Assembly: GCF_003008575.1 (NCBI RefSeq)
Contig: NZ_CP027667.1
Coordinates: forward strand, 310,001-374,000
DNA: 64,000 nucleotides
Origin: Melaminivora suipulveris
Lineage (GTDB): Bacteria > Pseudomonadota > Gammaproteobacteria > Burkholderiales > Burkholderiaceae_C
Direction: 5' to 3'
A program made the translations under genes and the position numbers. This document shows positions 27,191-35,082 of this stretch, one piece after another (the first letter of the stretch is position 1; every line of letters begins with the position of its first letter). The notes below the pieces were generated by a model that ran no database searches, was not told the origin of the DNA, and worked only from the letters and a program-made list of their open reading frames with translations.

Positions 27191-28408
27191 TCAGCCGAAC
27201 ATCTTGATGAAGACCTGGATGGCCACGGCGTTGACCAGGTCGATGAAGAATGCGCCCACCATGGGCACGATCAAAAACGCCTTGTGCGAGGCGCCGTACT
27301 GGTTGGTGATGGCCTGCATGTTGGCCACCGCCGTGGGCGTGGCGCCCATGCCGAAGCCGCAGTGGCCGGCGCACAGCACGGCGGCGTCGTAGTTGCGGCC
27401 CATGACGCGGAAGGTGACGAAACCGGCGTACGCCGCCATGACTATCGCCTGAGCCGCCAGGATGATGACCAGCGGTCCGGCCAGGCCGGCCAGTTCCCAC
27501 AATTTCAGCGACAGCAGCGCGATGGCCAGGTAGATCGACAGCCCGGCGTTGCCGAACACATCGATGGCGCGGTCGAAGACCTCGAACTTGAAGACATAGT
27601 CCAGCGCGTTGCGGATCAGCACGCCGCCGCCCAGCGCCCAGACGAAGGTCGGCAGTTGCACCGCCGTGCCGGCCATGGCGTGCGTCATGAACTCGGCGAA
27701 CGCCAGGCAGCCGGCGAACAGCGCCATGGTCTCGATGACGGCGTCGGCAGTGATGCGGCGTGTCTTGTGCGGGAATTCGAAGTTCTGCGCCCCCGCCTCC
27801 AGCGCGTCGCCTTCGCCGCCGCTGCCCTGCGGGCCGTGCAGGTCGTTGCGCTGGATCAGCCACTTGGCCAGCGGCCCGCCAATCAGCCCGCCGATGACCA
27901 GGCCGAAAGTGGCGCAGGCGATGCCCAGGGTGACCGCGCCGCGGATGCCGTGCTGGTCCTCCAGCACCTGCCCCCAGGCGCCGGCCGTGCCGTGACCACC
28001 GACCAGGGTGATGGATCCTGCGATCAGGCCGATCAGCGGGTCCAGACCCAGTGCGCTGGCCAGCGCCACGCCGACGCTGTTTTGCACCACGATGAAGACC
28101 ACCACCACGACCAGGAAGACGACCAGGCCGATGCCGCCCTCGCGCAGCTTGGCAAAGTTGGCACTCAGGCCGATGGAGGAGAAGAACACCAGCATGAAGG
28201 CCGTCTGCAGGCCGGTGTCGAACGAGGGCTGCACGCCCGTGGTCGCGTTCAGGCCCCAGGACACCAGCGCGGCGACCAGGCCGCCAGCCACCGGCTCGGG
28301 GATGTTGAACTCGCGCAGCCAACGGATGCGCTGGACCATGAATTTGCCCACCAGCAGCACGACGGCGGCGAGGATCAGGGTGTAGTAGGTGCCGAACTGT
28401 ATGGCCAT
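27191..28408 (-). CDS. gltS: Sodium/glutamate symporter GltS
   Basis: 405 residues with about ten hydrophobic spans. GltS signatures are VGGHGTAGAWGQVLED (~135-150) and the inverted-repeat counterpart GFGMGATPTAVANMQAI (~350-366), which form the two re-entrant loops. It imports glutamate with sodium. The gene is divergent from the U32 protein gene across 195 bp with no clear -35/-10 pair on its strand. Confidence 0.93.
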   Translation of the reverse strand: MAIQFGTYYTLILAAVVLLVGKFMVQRIRWLREFNIPEPVAGGLVAALVSWGLNATTGVQPSFDTGLQTAFMLVFFSSIGLSANFAKLREGGIGLVVFLVVVVVFIVVQNSVGVALASALGLDPLIGLIAGSITLVGGHGTAGAWGQVLEDQHGIRGAVTLGIACATFGLVIGGLIGGPLAKWLIQRNDLHGPQGSGGEGDALEAGAQNFEFPHKTRRITADAVIETMALFAGCLAFAEFMTHAMAGTAVQLPTFVWALGGGVLIRNALDYVFKFEVFDRAIDVFGNAGLSIYLAIALLSLKLWELAGLAGPLVIILAAQAIVMAAYAGFVTFRVMGRNYDAAVLCAGHCGFGMGATPTAVANMQAITNQYGASHKAFLIVPMVGAFFIDLVNAVAIQVFIKMFG

Positions 28409-28589
28409 GGGCGGACGGAGTGCGTGCGGATGGGGCCTCCATGCTATGCCAGGGCAGCCGGCAGCCGCTGTGGGCGCATGCGCCGGCGTGGCCGCGTCTC
28501 ATCCGGGAAAACCCGCGATTGTGCCCCAGCCCACGCCGCGCCAGAAGCACCGGCCGACCCCGCGTCGCCTGGGCAAAAACCCCCGCTGG

Positions 28590-28595
28590 GATAAT
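28590..28595 (+). promoter_or_regulatory. -10-like box GATAAT before the U32 protein gene
   Basis: GATAAT ends 9 bases before ATG 28605 and no Shine-Dalgarno sequence lies between. Confidence 0.42.
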
Positions 28596-28604
28596 CCCCG
28601 CCCT

Positions 28605-30614
28605 ATGTCCCTGCCCGCCCACCAGCTCGAACTGCTCTCGCCCGCGCGCGATGCCGACATCGGCATCGAGGCCGTCAACCACGGCGCCGACGCCGTCTAC
28701 ATCGGCGGCCCGGCCTTCGGCGCGCGCGCCACGGCGGGTAATGACATCCGCGACCTGGAGCGCCTGATCCAGCACGCGCACCGCTTCAACAGCCGCATCT
28801 TCATCACGCTCAACACCATCTTGCGCGACGATGAGCTCGACGGCGCACGCCGCATGGCCTGGCAGGTCTACGAGGCCGGGGCGGACGCGCTGATCATCCA
28901 GGACATGGGCCTGCTGGAGCTGGATTTGCCGCCCATCCAGCTGCACGCCAGCACGCAGACCGACATCCGCACGCCGGAGAAGGCGCGCTTTCTGCAGGAC
29001 GTGGGCCTGTCGCAAATCGTGCTGGCGCGCGAGCTGGATTTGCAGCAGATCGCCGCCATCCGCGCCGCCACCGACCCCGAGCGCACCGCCATCGAATTCT
29101 TCATCCACGGCGCGCTGTGCGTGGCGTATTCCGGCCAGTGCTACATCACTCACGCGCACACTGGGCGCAGCGCCAACCGCGGCGACTGCAACCAGGCTTG
29201 CCGCCTGCCCTACGAGGTGCTCGATGGCCAGGGCCGCATCCTGGCGCACGAAAAGCACGTGCTGTCGATGAAGGACAACAACCAATCGGGCAACCTGCGC
29301 GCGCTGGTGGGCGCCGGCGTGCGCAGCTTCAAGATCGAGGGACGCTACAAGGACCTGGGCTATGTGAAAAACATCACGGCCCACTACCGCCGACTGCTCG
29401 ACGAGATCATCGAAGAGCGCGAGCTGTCGGGCACGCCCCTGGCGCGGTCTTCATCCGGGCGCACCACCTTCACTTTCACGCCAGACCCGGATCAGAACTT
29501 CAACCGCGAGTTCACCGACTACTTCGTGAACGGCCGCCAGGACGACATTGGCGCCTTCGACTCACCCAAGACGCCCGGCCGCGAGATCGGCTGGGTCACG
29601 CGCGTGGGCAGCGTCAAGGCCGGCGAGCAATGGTTCGAACTGGAGACGGGCGATGCGGCCACCGTGCTGCACAACGGCGACGGCCTGTGCTACTGGGACC
29701 TGCAAAAGGAACTGGTGGGCGTACACATCAACCGCGCCGAGTGCGTGGACGCCGCAGCCGGCCGCTGGCGCGTGTTTCCCAAAGACGCCATCGCCAGTTT
29801 CAAGGACCTGCGCCGCAGCTTGCCGATCAATCGCAACCGCGACATGGACTGGGTGCGCACGCTGGAGAAGAAATCCAGCGACCGGCGCATTGGCCTATGG
29901 GCCGAGTTTGCCGAAACTGAGCATGGCTTTGCGCTGACGCTGACCGACGAGGACGGCTTTGTGGGCGCGGCCCGCATCGCCCATCCCCACGAGCGCGCCA
30001 CCGACGCGGAGCGCTTTGACGTCGCATTGCGCGAGCAGCTGGGCCGCTTCGGCACGACGATCTTTGCCGCGCAGGACATCACGCTACGCATGACGCAACC
30101 GTGGTTCGTGCCCGCCTCGGCGCTGAACCAGCTGCGCCGCGATGCCGTGGCGCAGCTCGAAGCCGCGCGCACCGCGGGCTTTGAGCGCCTGCCGCGCGCC
30201 GCGCCCGCCCTGCCGCCAGTGGCCTTCCCCGAGGACACGCTGACCTATCTGGCCAACGTCTTCAACCACAAGGCGCACGACTTCTACGTGCGCCACGGCG
30301 TGAAGGTGGTCGATGCCGCCTACGAATCGAAAGAGGAGGAAGGCGAGGTCAGCCTGATGATCACCAAGCACTGCGTGCGCTTTTCCATGAGCCTGTGCCC
30401 CAAGCAGGCCAAGGGCGTGATCGGCGTCAAGGGCACCATCAAGGCCGAGCCGCTGCAGCTGATCAATGGCAAGGAAAAGCTGACTCTGCGCTTCGACTGC
30501 AAGCCCTGCGAAATGCACGTGGTGGGGAAGATGAAGAAGTCGGTGCTGAACCAGCACGCGCGGCAGATGGCGGAGCAGCCCATGCAGTTCTATCGGACGC
30601 GGCCGGGGGCCTGA
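28605..30614 (+). CDS. rlhA: U32 family protein, RlhA (YdcP)-like
   Basis: 669 residues, close to E. coli RlhA (YdcP, about 650) and longer than TrhP (YegQ). The TIM-barrel half contains ELLSPARDADIGIEAVNHGADAVYIGG, and the Cys motif runs from HGALCVAYSGQCYI to DCNQACRLPYEV. The C-terminal part ends with FDCKPCEMHV. U32 proteins of this type hydroxylate RNA using prephenate-derived chemistry and an iron-sulfur cluster; RlhA acts on C2501 of 23S rRNA. RlhA versus another U32 subgroup is judged by length only. Confidence 0.75.
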   Translation: MSLPAHQLELLSPARDADIGIEAVNHGADAVYIGGPAFGARATAGNDIRDLERLIQHAHRFNSRIFITLNTILRDDELDGARRMAWQVYEAGADALIIQDMGLLELDLPPIQLHASTQTDIRTPEKARFLQDVGLSQIVLARELDLQQIAAIRAATDPERTAIEFFIHGALCVAYSGQCYITHAHTGRSANRGDCNQACRLPYEVLDGQGRILAHEKHVLSMKDNNQSGNLRALVGAGVRSFKIEGRYKDLGYVKNITAHYRRLLDEIIEERELSGTPLARSSSGRTTFTFTPDPDQNFNREFTDYFVNGRQDDIGAFDSPKTPGREIGWVTRVGSVKAGEQWFELETGDAATVLHNGDGLCYWDLQKELVGVHINRAECVDAAAGRWRVFPKDAIASFKDLRRSLPINRNRDMDWVRTLEKKSSDRRIGLWAEFAETEHGFALTLTDEDGFVGAARIAHPHERATDAERFDVALREQLGRFGTTIFAAQDITLRMTQPWFVPASALNQLRRDAVAQLEAARTAGFERLPRAAPALPPVAFPEDTLTYLANVFNHKAHDFYVRHGVKVVDAAYESKEEEGEVSLMITKHCVRFSMSLCPKQAKGVIGVKGTIKAEPLQLINGKEKLTLRFDCKPCEMHVVGKMKKSVLNQHARQMAEQPMQFYRTRPGA

Positions 30615-30700
30615 AAAGCGCCGCTGGCGCGGGGAAGCTGCAGGCCGGCGACGGGCAGCATTGCGCCACAATGCTCGCCCCTCGCTTGCAGGAAGCTGCC

Positions 30701-31463
30701 ATGACCACGCCGAGCCAGATCGTCATCTTTGAATCGGATCACCATGCCGTGCAGGTGCGGCTGGAGGGCGAGTCCGTGTGGCTGAGCCAGGCGCAGATGG
30801 CCGACCTGTTCGGCACCTCGACCGACAACGTCGGCCTGCACCTGAAGAACATCTACCAAGACAAGGAACTGCAGGAGCAGTCAACCACCGAGGATTACTC
30901 GGTAGTTCGCCAGGAAGGCGCGCGCCAAGTGCGGCGCAAGCTGCGGCACTACAACCTGGACGCGATCATCTCCGTCGGCTACCGCGTCAGTTCAACCCGC
31001 GCCACACGCTTTCGCCAATGGGCCACCACTGTACTGCGCGACCACTTGGTGCAGGGCTACACCGTCAACCGCCAACGCTTCGAGCACAACGCCGCCGAGC
31101 TGGAAGCCGCCCTCGCCCTGGTGCGCAAGGCGGCGGCCGGCGAGGCGCTGACCACCGACCAGGGCCGTGGCCTGGTGGACGTGATTGCGCGCTACACCCA
31201 CACCTTCCTGTGGCTGCAGCGTTATGACGAAGGCCTGCTACCACCCGTTCTCGGACGGCAACAAGCGCATCGGCTCCTATCTGTTCGTGGATTTTCTGGC
31301 GCGCAACGGGCGCCTGCTGCGTGGCGGCGAGCCTGTCATCAACGACGTCGGATTGGCCGCGCTGGCTCTGCTGGTGGCCGAGTCCAACCCCGCCGCAAAA
31401 GACATCATGATCCGTCTGATCCAGAACATGCTGGCGCCCCTGGAGGCCGCACGCGCTGCCTGA
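30701..31463 (+). pseudogene. rhuM: rhuM-fic virulence-type protein gene, frameshifted with internal deletion
   Basis: The start (IVIFESDHHAVQVRLEGESVWLSQAQMADLFGTS) and the segment DAIISVGYRVSSTRATRFRQWAT are the RhuM domain. The frame holds to LQRYDEGLL near 31238. Immediately after, a different frame gives YHPFSDGNKRIGSYLFVDFL, the Fic/Doc catalytic motif, through ESNPAAKDIMIRLIQNML to a TGA at 31461. Intact relatives (from memory) have some 60 residues between these points, so a deletion with frameshift has fused the ends. It has a plausible promoter (CACAAT near 30667) and AGGAAG ahead of its ATG. Intact homologues are often linked to mobile regions. Confidence 0.8.
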
Positions 31464-31474
31464 AAACCCTTCCA

Positions 31475-32149
31475 ATGCCCCGCCGCCTGCCGCCCACCAA
31501 AGAACAATCCGCCCTGCTGCCGCCCTTCCCCACGCTAGCGCCGGCGCGCATCCACGTTCCCGCAACGCCTGAGGAATTCGCCGCCGCGCGTGCCGCGCTG
31601 CTGGCCGCGCCGGTGCTGGGCTTCGACACCGAAAGCCGCCCGCTGTTCACCGTCGGCGCGCACGATGCCGGTCCGGCCCTGGTGCAACTGGCCACCCCGC
31701 AGGATGCCTGGCTGCTGCAGCTGCACCGCCCCGAGGCGCTGCAACTGGCGCGCGAGGTGCTGGCCCAGGAGCGCATCCTGAAGGTCGGCTTCGGCCTGGA
31801 CAACGACCGGCGCAGCCTGCCCGAGCGCCTGGGCACCCTGCCGGCCAACGTGCAGGACCTGGACCGCGTCTTCGCCCGCCACGGCTTCGGGCGCAACGTC
31901 GGACTGCGCGCCGCCGTGGCGCTGGTGCTGGGCCAGTGCCTGTCCAAGAGCAAACGCCTGTCCACGTCCAACTGGTCGGCGCGCACTTTGAGCCCCGGCC
32001 AGATCCGCTACGCCGCCAACGACGCCCACGGCCCGGCCGCTCTATACCCGGCCCTGTCCGCGTGGGAGGCAGCGCAGCCTCCTGTGCCCGCTCCGCGCCG
32101 CCAGCGTGGCACGGATAACCCAGCCGCGGACGGGCACATAAGCACATAG
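31475..32149 (+). CDS. DEDDy 3'-5' exonuclease domain protein (RNase D-like)
   Basis: 224 residues. The DEDDy exonuclease motifs are in order: GFDTESRP (Asp and Glu), VGFGLDND (second Asp) and YAANDAHGP (Tyr-x3-Asp). No HRDC domain is present, so this is a short RNase D-like or WRN-exonuclease-like protein whose substrate (RNA or DNA) is unknown. ATG 31475 lies 11 bp after the rhuM remnant, and the remnant's first frame reads through into this gene by chance. Confidence 0.85.
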   Translation: MPRRLPPTKEQSALLPPFPTLAPARIHVPATPEEFAAARAALLAAPVLGFDTESRPLFTVGAHDAGPALVQLATPQDAWLLQLHRPEALQLAREVLAQERILKVGFGLDNDRRSLPERLGTLPANVQDLDRVFARHGFGRNVGLRAAVALVLGQCLSKSKRLSTSNWSARTLSPGQIRYAANDAHGPAALYPALSAWEAAQPPVPAPRRQRGTDNPAADGHIST

Positions 32150-32235
32150 CCAGACCATCGTTGCCGGCTGCGGCGCCTGACCGACAATCGCCGCTTTCCG
32201 TCAATCCCTCATCCCAGCAACGATAAGGACCCGCG

Positions 32236-33522
32236 ATGCGCATCGAAACCCTGGCCGTGCATGCCGGCTACTCGCCCGACCCGACCACCAAATCCGCCGC
32301 CGTGCCCATTTATCAGACGGTGGCGTACACCTTCGACAGCGCGCAGCACGGCGCCGATTTGTTCGACCTGAAGGTGCCGGGCAACATCTACACGCGCATC
32401 ATGAACCCGACCAACGACGTGCTGGAAAAGCGCGTCGCGGCGCTGGAAGGCGGCATCGGCGCCGTCGCCGTGGCTTCTGGCATGGCGGCCATCACCTACG
32501 CCATCCAGGCCATTGCCGAGGCCGGCGACAACATCGTCAGCGCCAGCACGCTCTACGGCGGCACCTACAACCTGTTCGCCCACACCTTCCCGCAGCAGGG
32601 CATCGAGGTGCGCTTTGCCGATCCGCGCGACCCGGCCAGCTTCGCCAGGCTGATAGACGAGCGCACCAAGGCCGTGTTCTGCGAGTCCATCGGCAACCCG
32701 CTGGGCAACGTGACCGACATCCGCGCGCTGGCCGACGTGGCGCACGCCGCTGGCGTGCCGCTGATCGTGGACAACACCGTGGCCAGCCCCTACCTGCTGC
32801 GGCCCTTCGAGCACGGCGCCGACATCGTGGTGCATGCGCTGACCAAATATTTGAACGGCCATGGCAACAGCATCGGCGGCGCCGTGGTCGACAGCGGCAA
32901 GTTCCCCTGGGCCCAGCACAAGACCCGCTTCAAGCGCCTGAACGAGCCCGACGTGAGCTACCACGGCGTGGTCTACACCGAGGCGCTGGGCGAGGCCGCC
33001 TACATCGGCCGCGTGCGCGTGGTGCCGCTGCGCAACATGGGTGCCGCCCTGTCCCCGCACAGCGCCTTCCTCACGCTGCAGGGCATCGAGACCCTGCCGC
33101 TGCGCATGGACCGCATCTGCGAGAACTCGCAAAAAATCGCCGAGGCGCTGCAAAAGCATCCCAAGGTGGAGTGGGTGCGCTACGCCGGACTGCCCGACCA
33201 TCCCGACCACGCGCTGGTGCAAAAGCAGCTCGGCGGACGCGCCTCGGGCATTCTGTCGTTCAGCCTCAAGACCGCTGCCGGCGAGGACGCACGCGCGGCA
33301 GGGGCCCGCTTCCTGGATGCGCTGCAACTGTTCCTGCGTCTGGTCAACATCGGCGACGCCAAATCGCTGGCCACGCACCCGGCCTCGACCACACACCGTC
33401 AGCTGGACGCCGATGAGCTCGCCAAGGCAGGGGTCACCGAGGGCATGGTGCGCCTGTCCATCGGCATCGAGCACATCGACGACCTGCTGGCCGACCTGAA
33501 ACAGGCGCTGGACGCCGTCTGA
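32236..33522 (+). CDS. metY: O-acetylhomoserine aminocarboxypropyltransferase (sulfhydrylase)
   Basis: 428 residues, the length of MetY rather than MetB/MetC (~380-410). Typical motifs: TLAVHAGYSPDPTTKSAAVPIYQT, YTRIMNPTNDVLEKRVAALEGG, and the PLP lysine in VHALTKYLNGHGNSIGG (~198-214). It makes homocysteine from O-acetylhomoserine and sulfide. AAGGA 8 bases before ATG 32236 is the ribosome-binding site, and GACAAT near 32182 may be the -10 box. A strong terminator follows the stop. Confidence 0.93.
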   Translation: MRIETLAVHAGYSPDPTTKSAAVPIYQTVAYTFDSAQHGADLFDLKVPGNIYTRIMNPTNDVLEKRVAALEGGIGAVAVASGMAAITYAIQAIAEAGDNIVSASTLYGGTYNLFAHTFPQQGIEVRFADPRDPASFARLIDERTKAVFCESIGNPLGNVTDIRALADVAHAAGVPLIVDNTVASPYLLRPFEHGADIVVHALTKYLNGHGNSIGGAVVDSGKFPWAQHKTRFKRLNEPDVSYHGVVYTEALGEAAYIGRVRVVPLRNMGAALSPHSAFLTLQGIETLPLRMDRICENSQKIAEALQKHPKVEWVRYAGLPDHPDHALVQKQLGGRASGILSFSLKTAAGEDARAAGARFLDALQLFLRLVNIGDAKSLATHPASTTHRQLDADELAKAGVTEGMVRLSIGIEHIDDLLADLKQALDAV

Positions 33523-33547
33523 CGGCCCCTCTCGCACCTCTCTCATG

Positions 33548-33570
33548 GGCGTCCTGCGGGACGCCTTTTT
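33548..33570 (+). terminator. Rho-independent terminator of metY
   Basis: GGCGTCC-TGCG-GGACGCC followed by TTTTT, 26 bp after the stop codon. Confidence 0.88.
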
Positions 33571-33580
33571 CATGCGTTTC

Positions 33581-33630
33581 GTGCCGTCAGCCGGCGTGAA
33601 TAAAGCGCTTCCAGCTATATTTTCAGTAGC
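33581..33630 (-). repeat. Dispersed repeat copy F, after the efflux operon
   Basis: Minus-strand reading: GCTACTGAAAATATAGC, then GCGCTTTATTCACGCCGGCT and GACGGCACG. It begins 3 bp after the stop of the outer-membrane channel gene. Confidence 0.75.
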
Positions 33631-33633
33631 AAT

Positions 33634-35082
33634 TTATTGCGCTGGCGCCCATGGCGCCAGCCACCCGCCGCCCAGCGCCTGGATCAGCGCGACCACCGCC
33701 TGCTGGCGCTGCAGCTGCAGCTGCATCACCGAGCGGCGCGCGTTCAGTGACGTGGTTTGCGCCGTCACCACGGCGGTGAAGGCCGAGATGCCGGCGCGGT
33801 AGCTGTTGAGCGTGCGTTCCTCGGCGCCGGTGGCCGCGTCGGCGGCGGCGCTGGCGTGGGCGATCTGCTCATCGAGCGCCACCAGCGCGGTGAGCTGGTC
33901 CTCCACCTCGCCGATGGCCTGCAGCACGCTCTGGCGATAGGTGGCCGTCGCCACCTGTTGCGCGGCCACCGCCTGGTCCAGCGCGGCGCTGCGCGCGCCG
34001 CCGTCCAGCAGAGTCTGCGCCAGCGTCGCGCCCAGCGACCAGGCCAGCGTCGGCGCGCTGACCAGTTGCGCCAGCGTGGCCGCCGCGCCGCCTGCGCCGG
34101 CCGACAGGCTGATGGCGGGATACCACGCGGCGCGCGCCACGCCGATGCCGGCGTTGGCCGCGGCCACGGCGCGCTCGGCGGCGGCCACGTCGGGGCGGCG
34201 CAGCAGCAGCTCGGACGGCAGCGCTGGCGGCACCTCGGGGGCGGTGCGCACCCAGCGCGCCTCGGCCAGCGCGAAGTTGGACGGCACCTCGCCCACCAGC
34301 AGCGCGATGGCGTGCTCGTAGGTGTCGCGGCTGCGCTGCAGGCCGGCGCGCGTGGACAGGGCGGATTCGAGCGTGCTTTGCGCCTGCAGCACGTCGGTGC
34401 GCGCCACGATGCCGGCGTCGTAGTTGTTCTGCGTGATGGCCAGCGCCCGGCGGTAGCCTTCGATGATTTCCTCCAGCAGCGCCCCTTCGGCTTCCGCCTC
34501 GCGCAGCGCGAACCAGGCCTGCGCCAGGCTGGCCTGCGCCGACAGCCGCGCCGCCGCCAGGTTGGCTTCGCTGGCCTGCACCTGCGCGCCCTGCTGGCGG
34601 ATGCCGGCCGCAAGCCGGCCCCACAGGTCCGGCGCCCAGCTGGCCGACAGGCCCAGCGACGCCGAGCCACGCGCGGGATCGCCGCTGCGCTGCGTGCCCA
34701 GTTGCAAGCCCAGCGTGGGCGCCAGCTGCGCCTGGGCCTGGCGCAACAAGGCTTGCGCCTGCGCCACGCGGGCCACGGCTGCGGCCAGGTTCTGGTTGCC
34801 AATCTCCACGCGCGGCATCAGGGCCGTGAGGCCATCGTCGCCGAACAGCTCCCACCAGCGGCCTTCCTGCCAGGCGCGGTAGTGCTCGGTGCTGACCCAG
34901 CCCTCGGGAGCCACGCCGCGCCAGCCCGGCCCGACGGCCACGCGCGGCGACTCACGCGGCGCCGGCGCACTGCACGCGGCCAGCGCCAGGGTTGCCGCCA
35001 AACAAACGGCTTTTATGAGAAAAAATCGGCCCCAGTCGGCGTGCATAAAGCGCCAGTAGCTATCAAAATTATAGTGTTTCAT
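33634..35082 (-). CDS. Outer-membrane efflux lipoprotein (NodT/OprM family)
   Basis: 482 residues. The lipobox is ATLALAAC near residue 37. The body is two outer-membrane-factor repeats (~100-290 and ~300-470) with segments such as LLRRPDVAAAERAVAAANAGIGVARAAWYPAISLSAG. It forms the trimeric exit duct of an RND pump. ATG 35082 overlaps the permease stop in ATGA, so translation is coupled. The first ~22 residues (MKHYNFDSYWRFMHADWGRF) are encoded by a dispersed repeat, giving an unusually long, aromatic-rich n-region. Confidence 0.9.
   Translation of the reverse strand: MKHYNFDSYWRFMHADWGRFFLIKAVCLAATLALAACSAPAPRESPRVAVGPGWRGVAPEGWVSTEHYRAWQEGRWWELFGDDGLTALMPRVEIGNQNLAAAVARVAQAQALLRQAQAQLAPTLGLQLGTQRSGDPARGSASLGLSASWAPDLWGRLAAGIRQQGAQVQASEANLAAARLSAQASLAQAWFALREAEAEGALLEEIIEGYRRALAITQNNYDAGIVARTDVLQAQSTLESALSTRAGLQRSRDTYEHAIALLVGEVPSNFALAEARWVRTAPEVPPALPSELLLRRPDVAAAERAVAAANAGIGVARAAWYPAISLSAGAGGAAATLAQLVSAPTLAWSLGATLAQTLLDGGARSAALDQAVAAQQVATATYRQSVLQAIGEVEDQLTALVALDEQIAHASAAADAATGAEERTLNSYRAGISAFTAVVTAQTTSLNARRSVMQLQLQRQQAVVALIQALGGGWLAPWAPAQ
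35021..35075 (-). repeat. Dispersed repeat copy G, in frame at the start of the channel gene
   Basis: Minus-strand reading: TATAATTTTGATAGCTAC, then GCGCTTTATGCACGCCGACT and GGGGCCGATTTTTT. It codes for the extra N-terminal residues ahead of the lipoprotein signal. Confidence 0.8.

Noticed and set aside
30701..32149. Apparent fusion of RhuM to a 3'-5' exonuclease in one frame
   Set aside because: The middle of this frame (about 31240-31470) is Arg-rich nonsense, while the Fic motif is in another frame and the exonuclease has its own ATG. The continuity is an accident of the frameshift.
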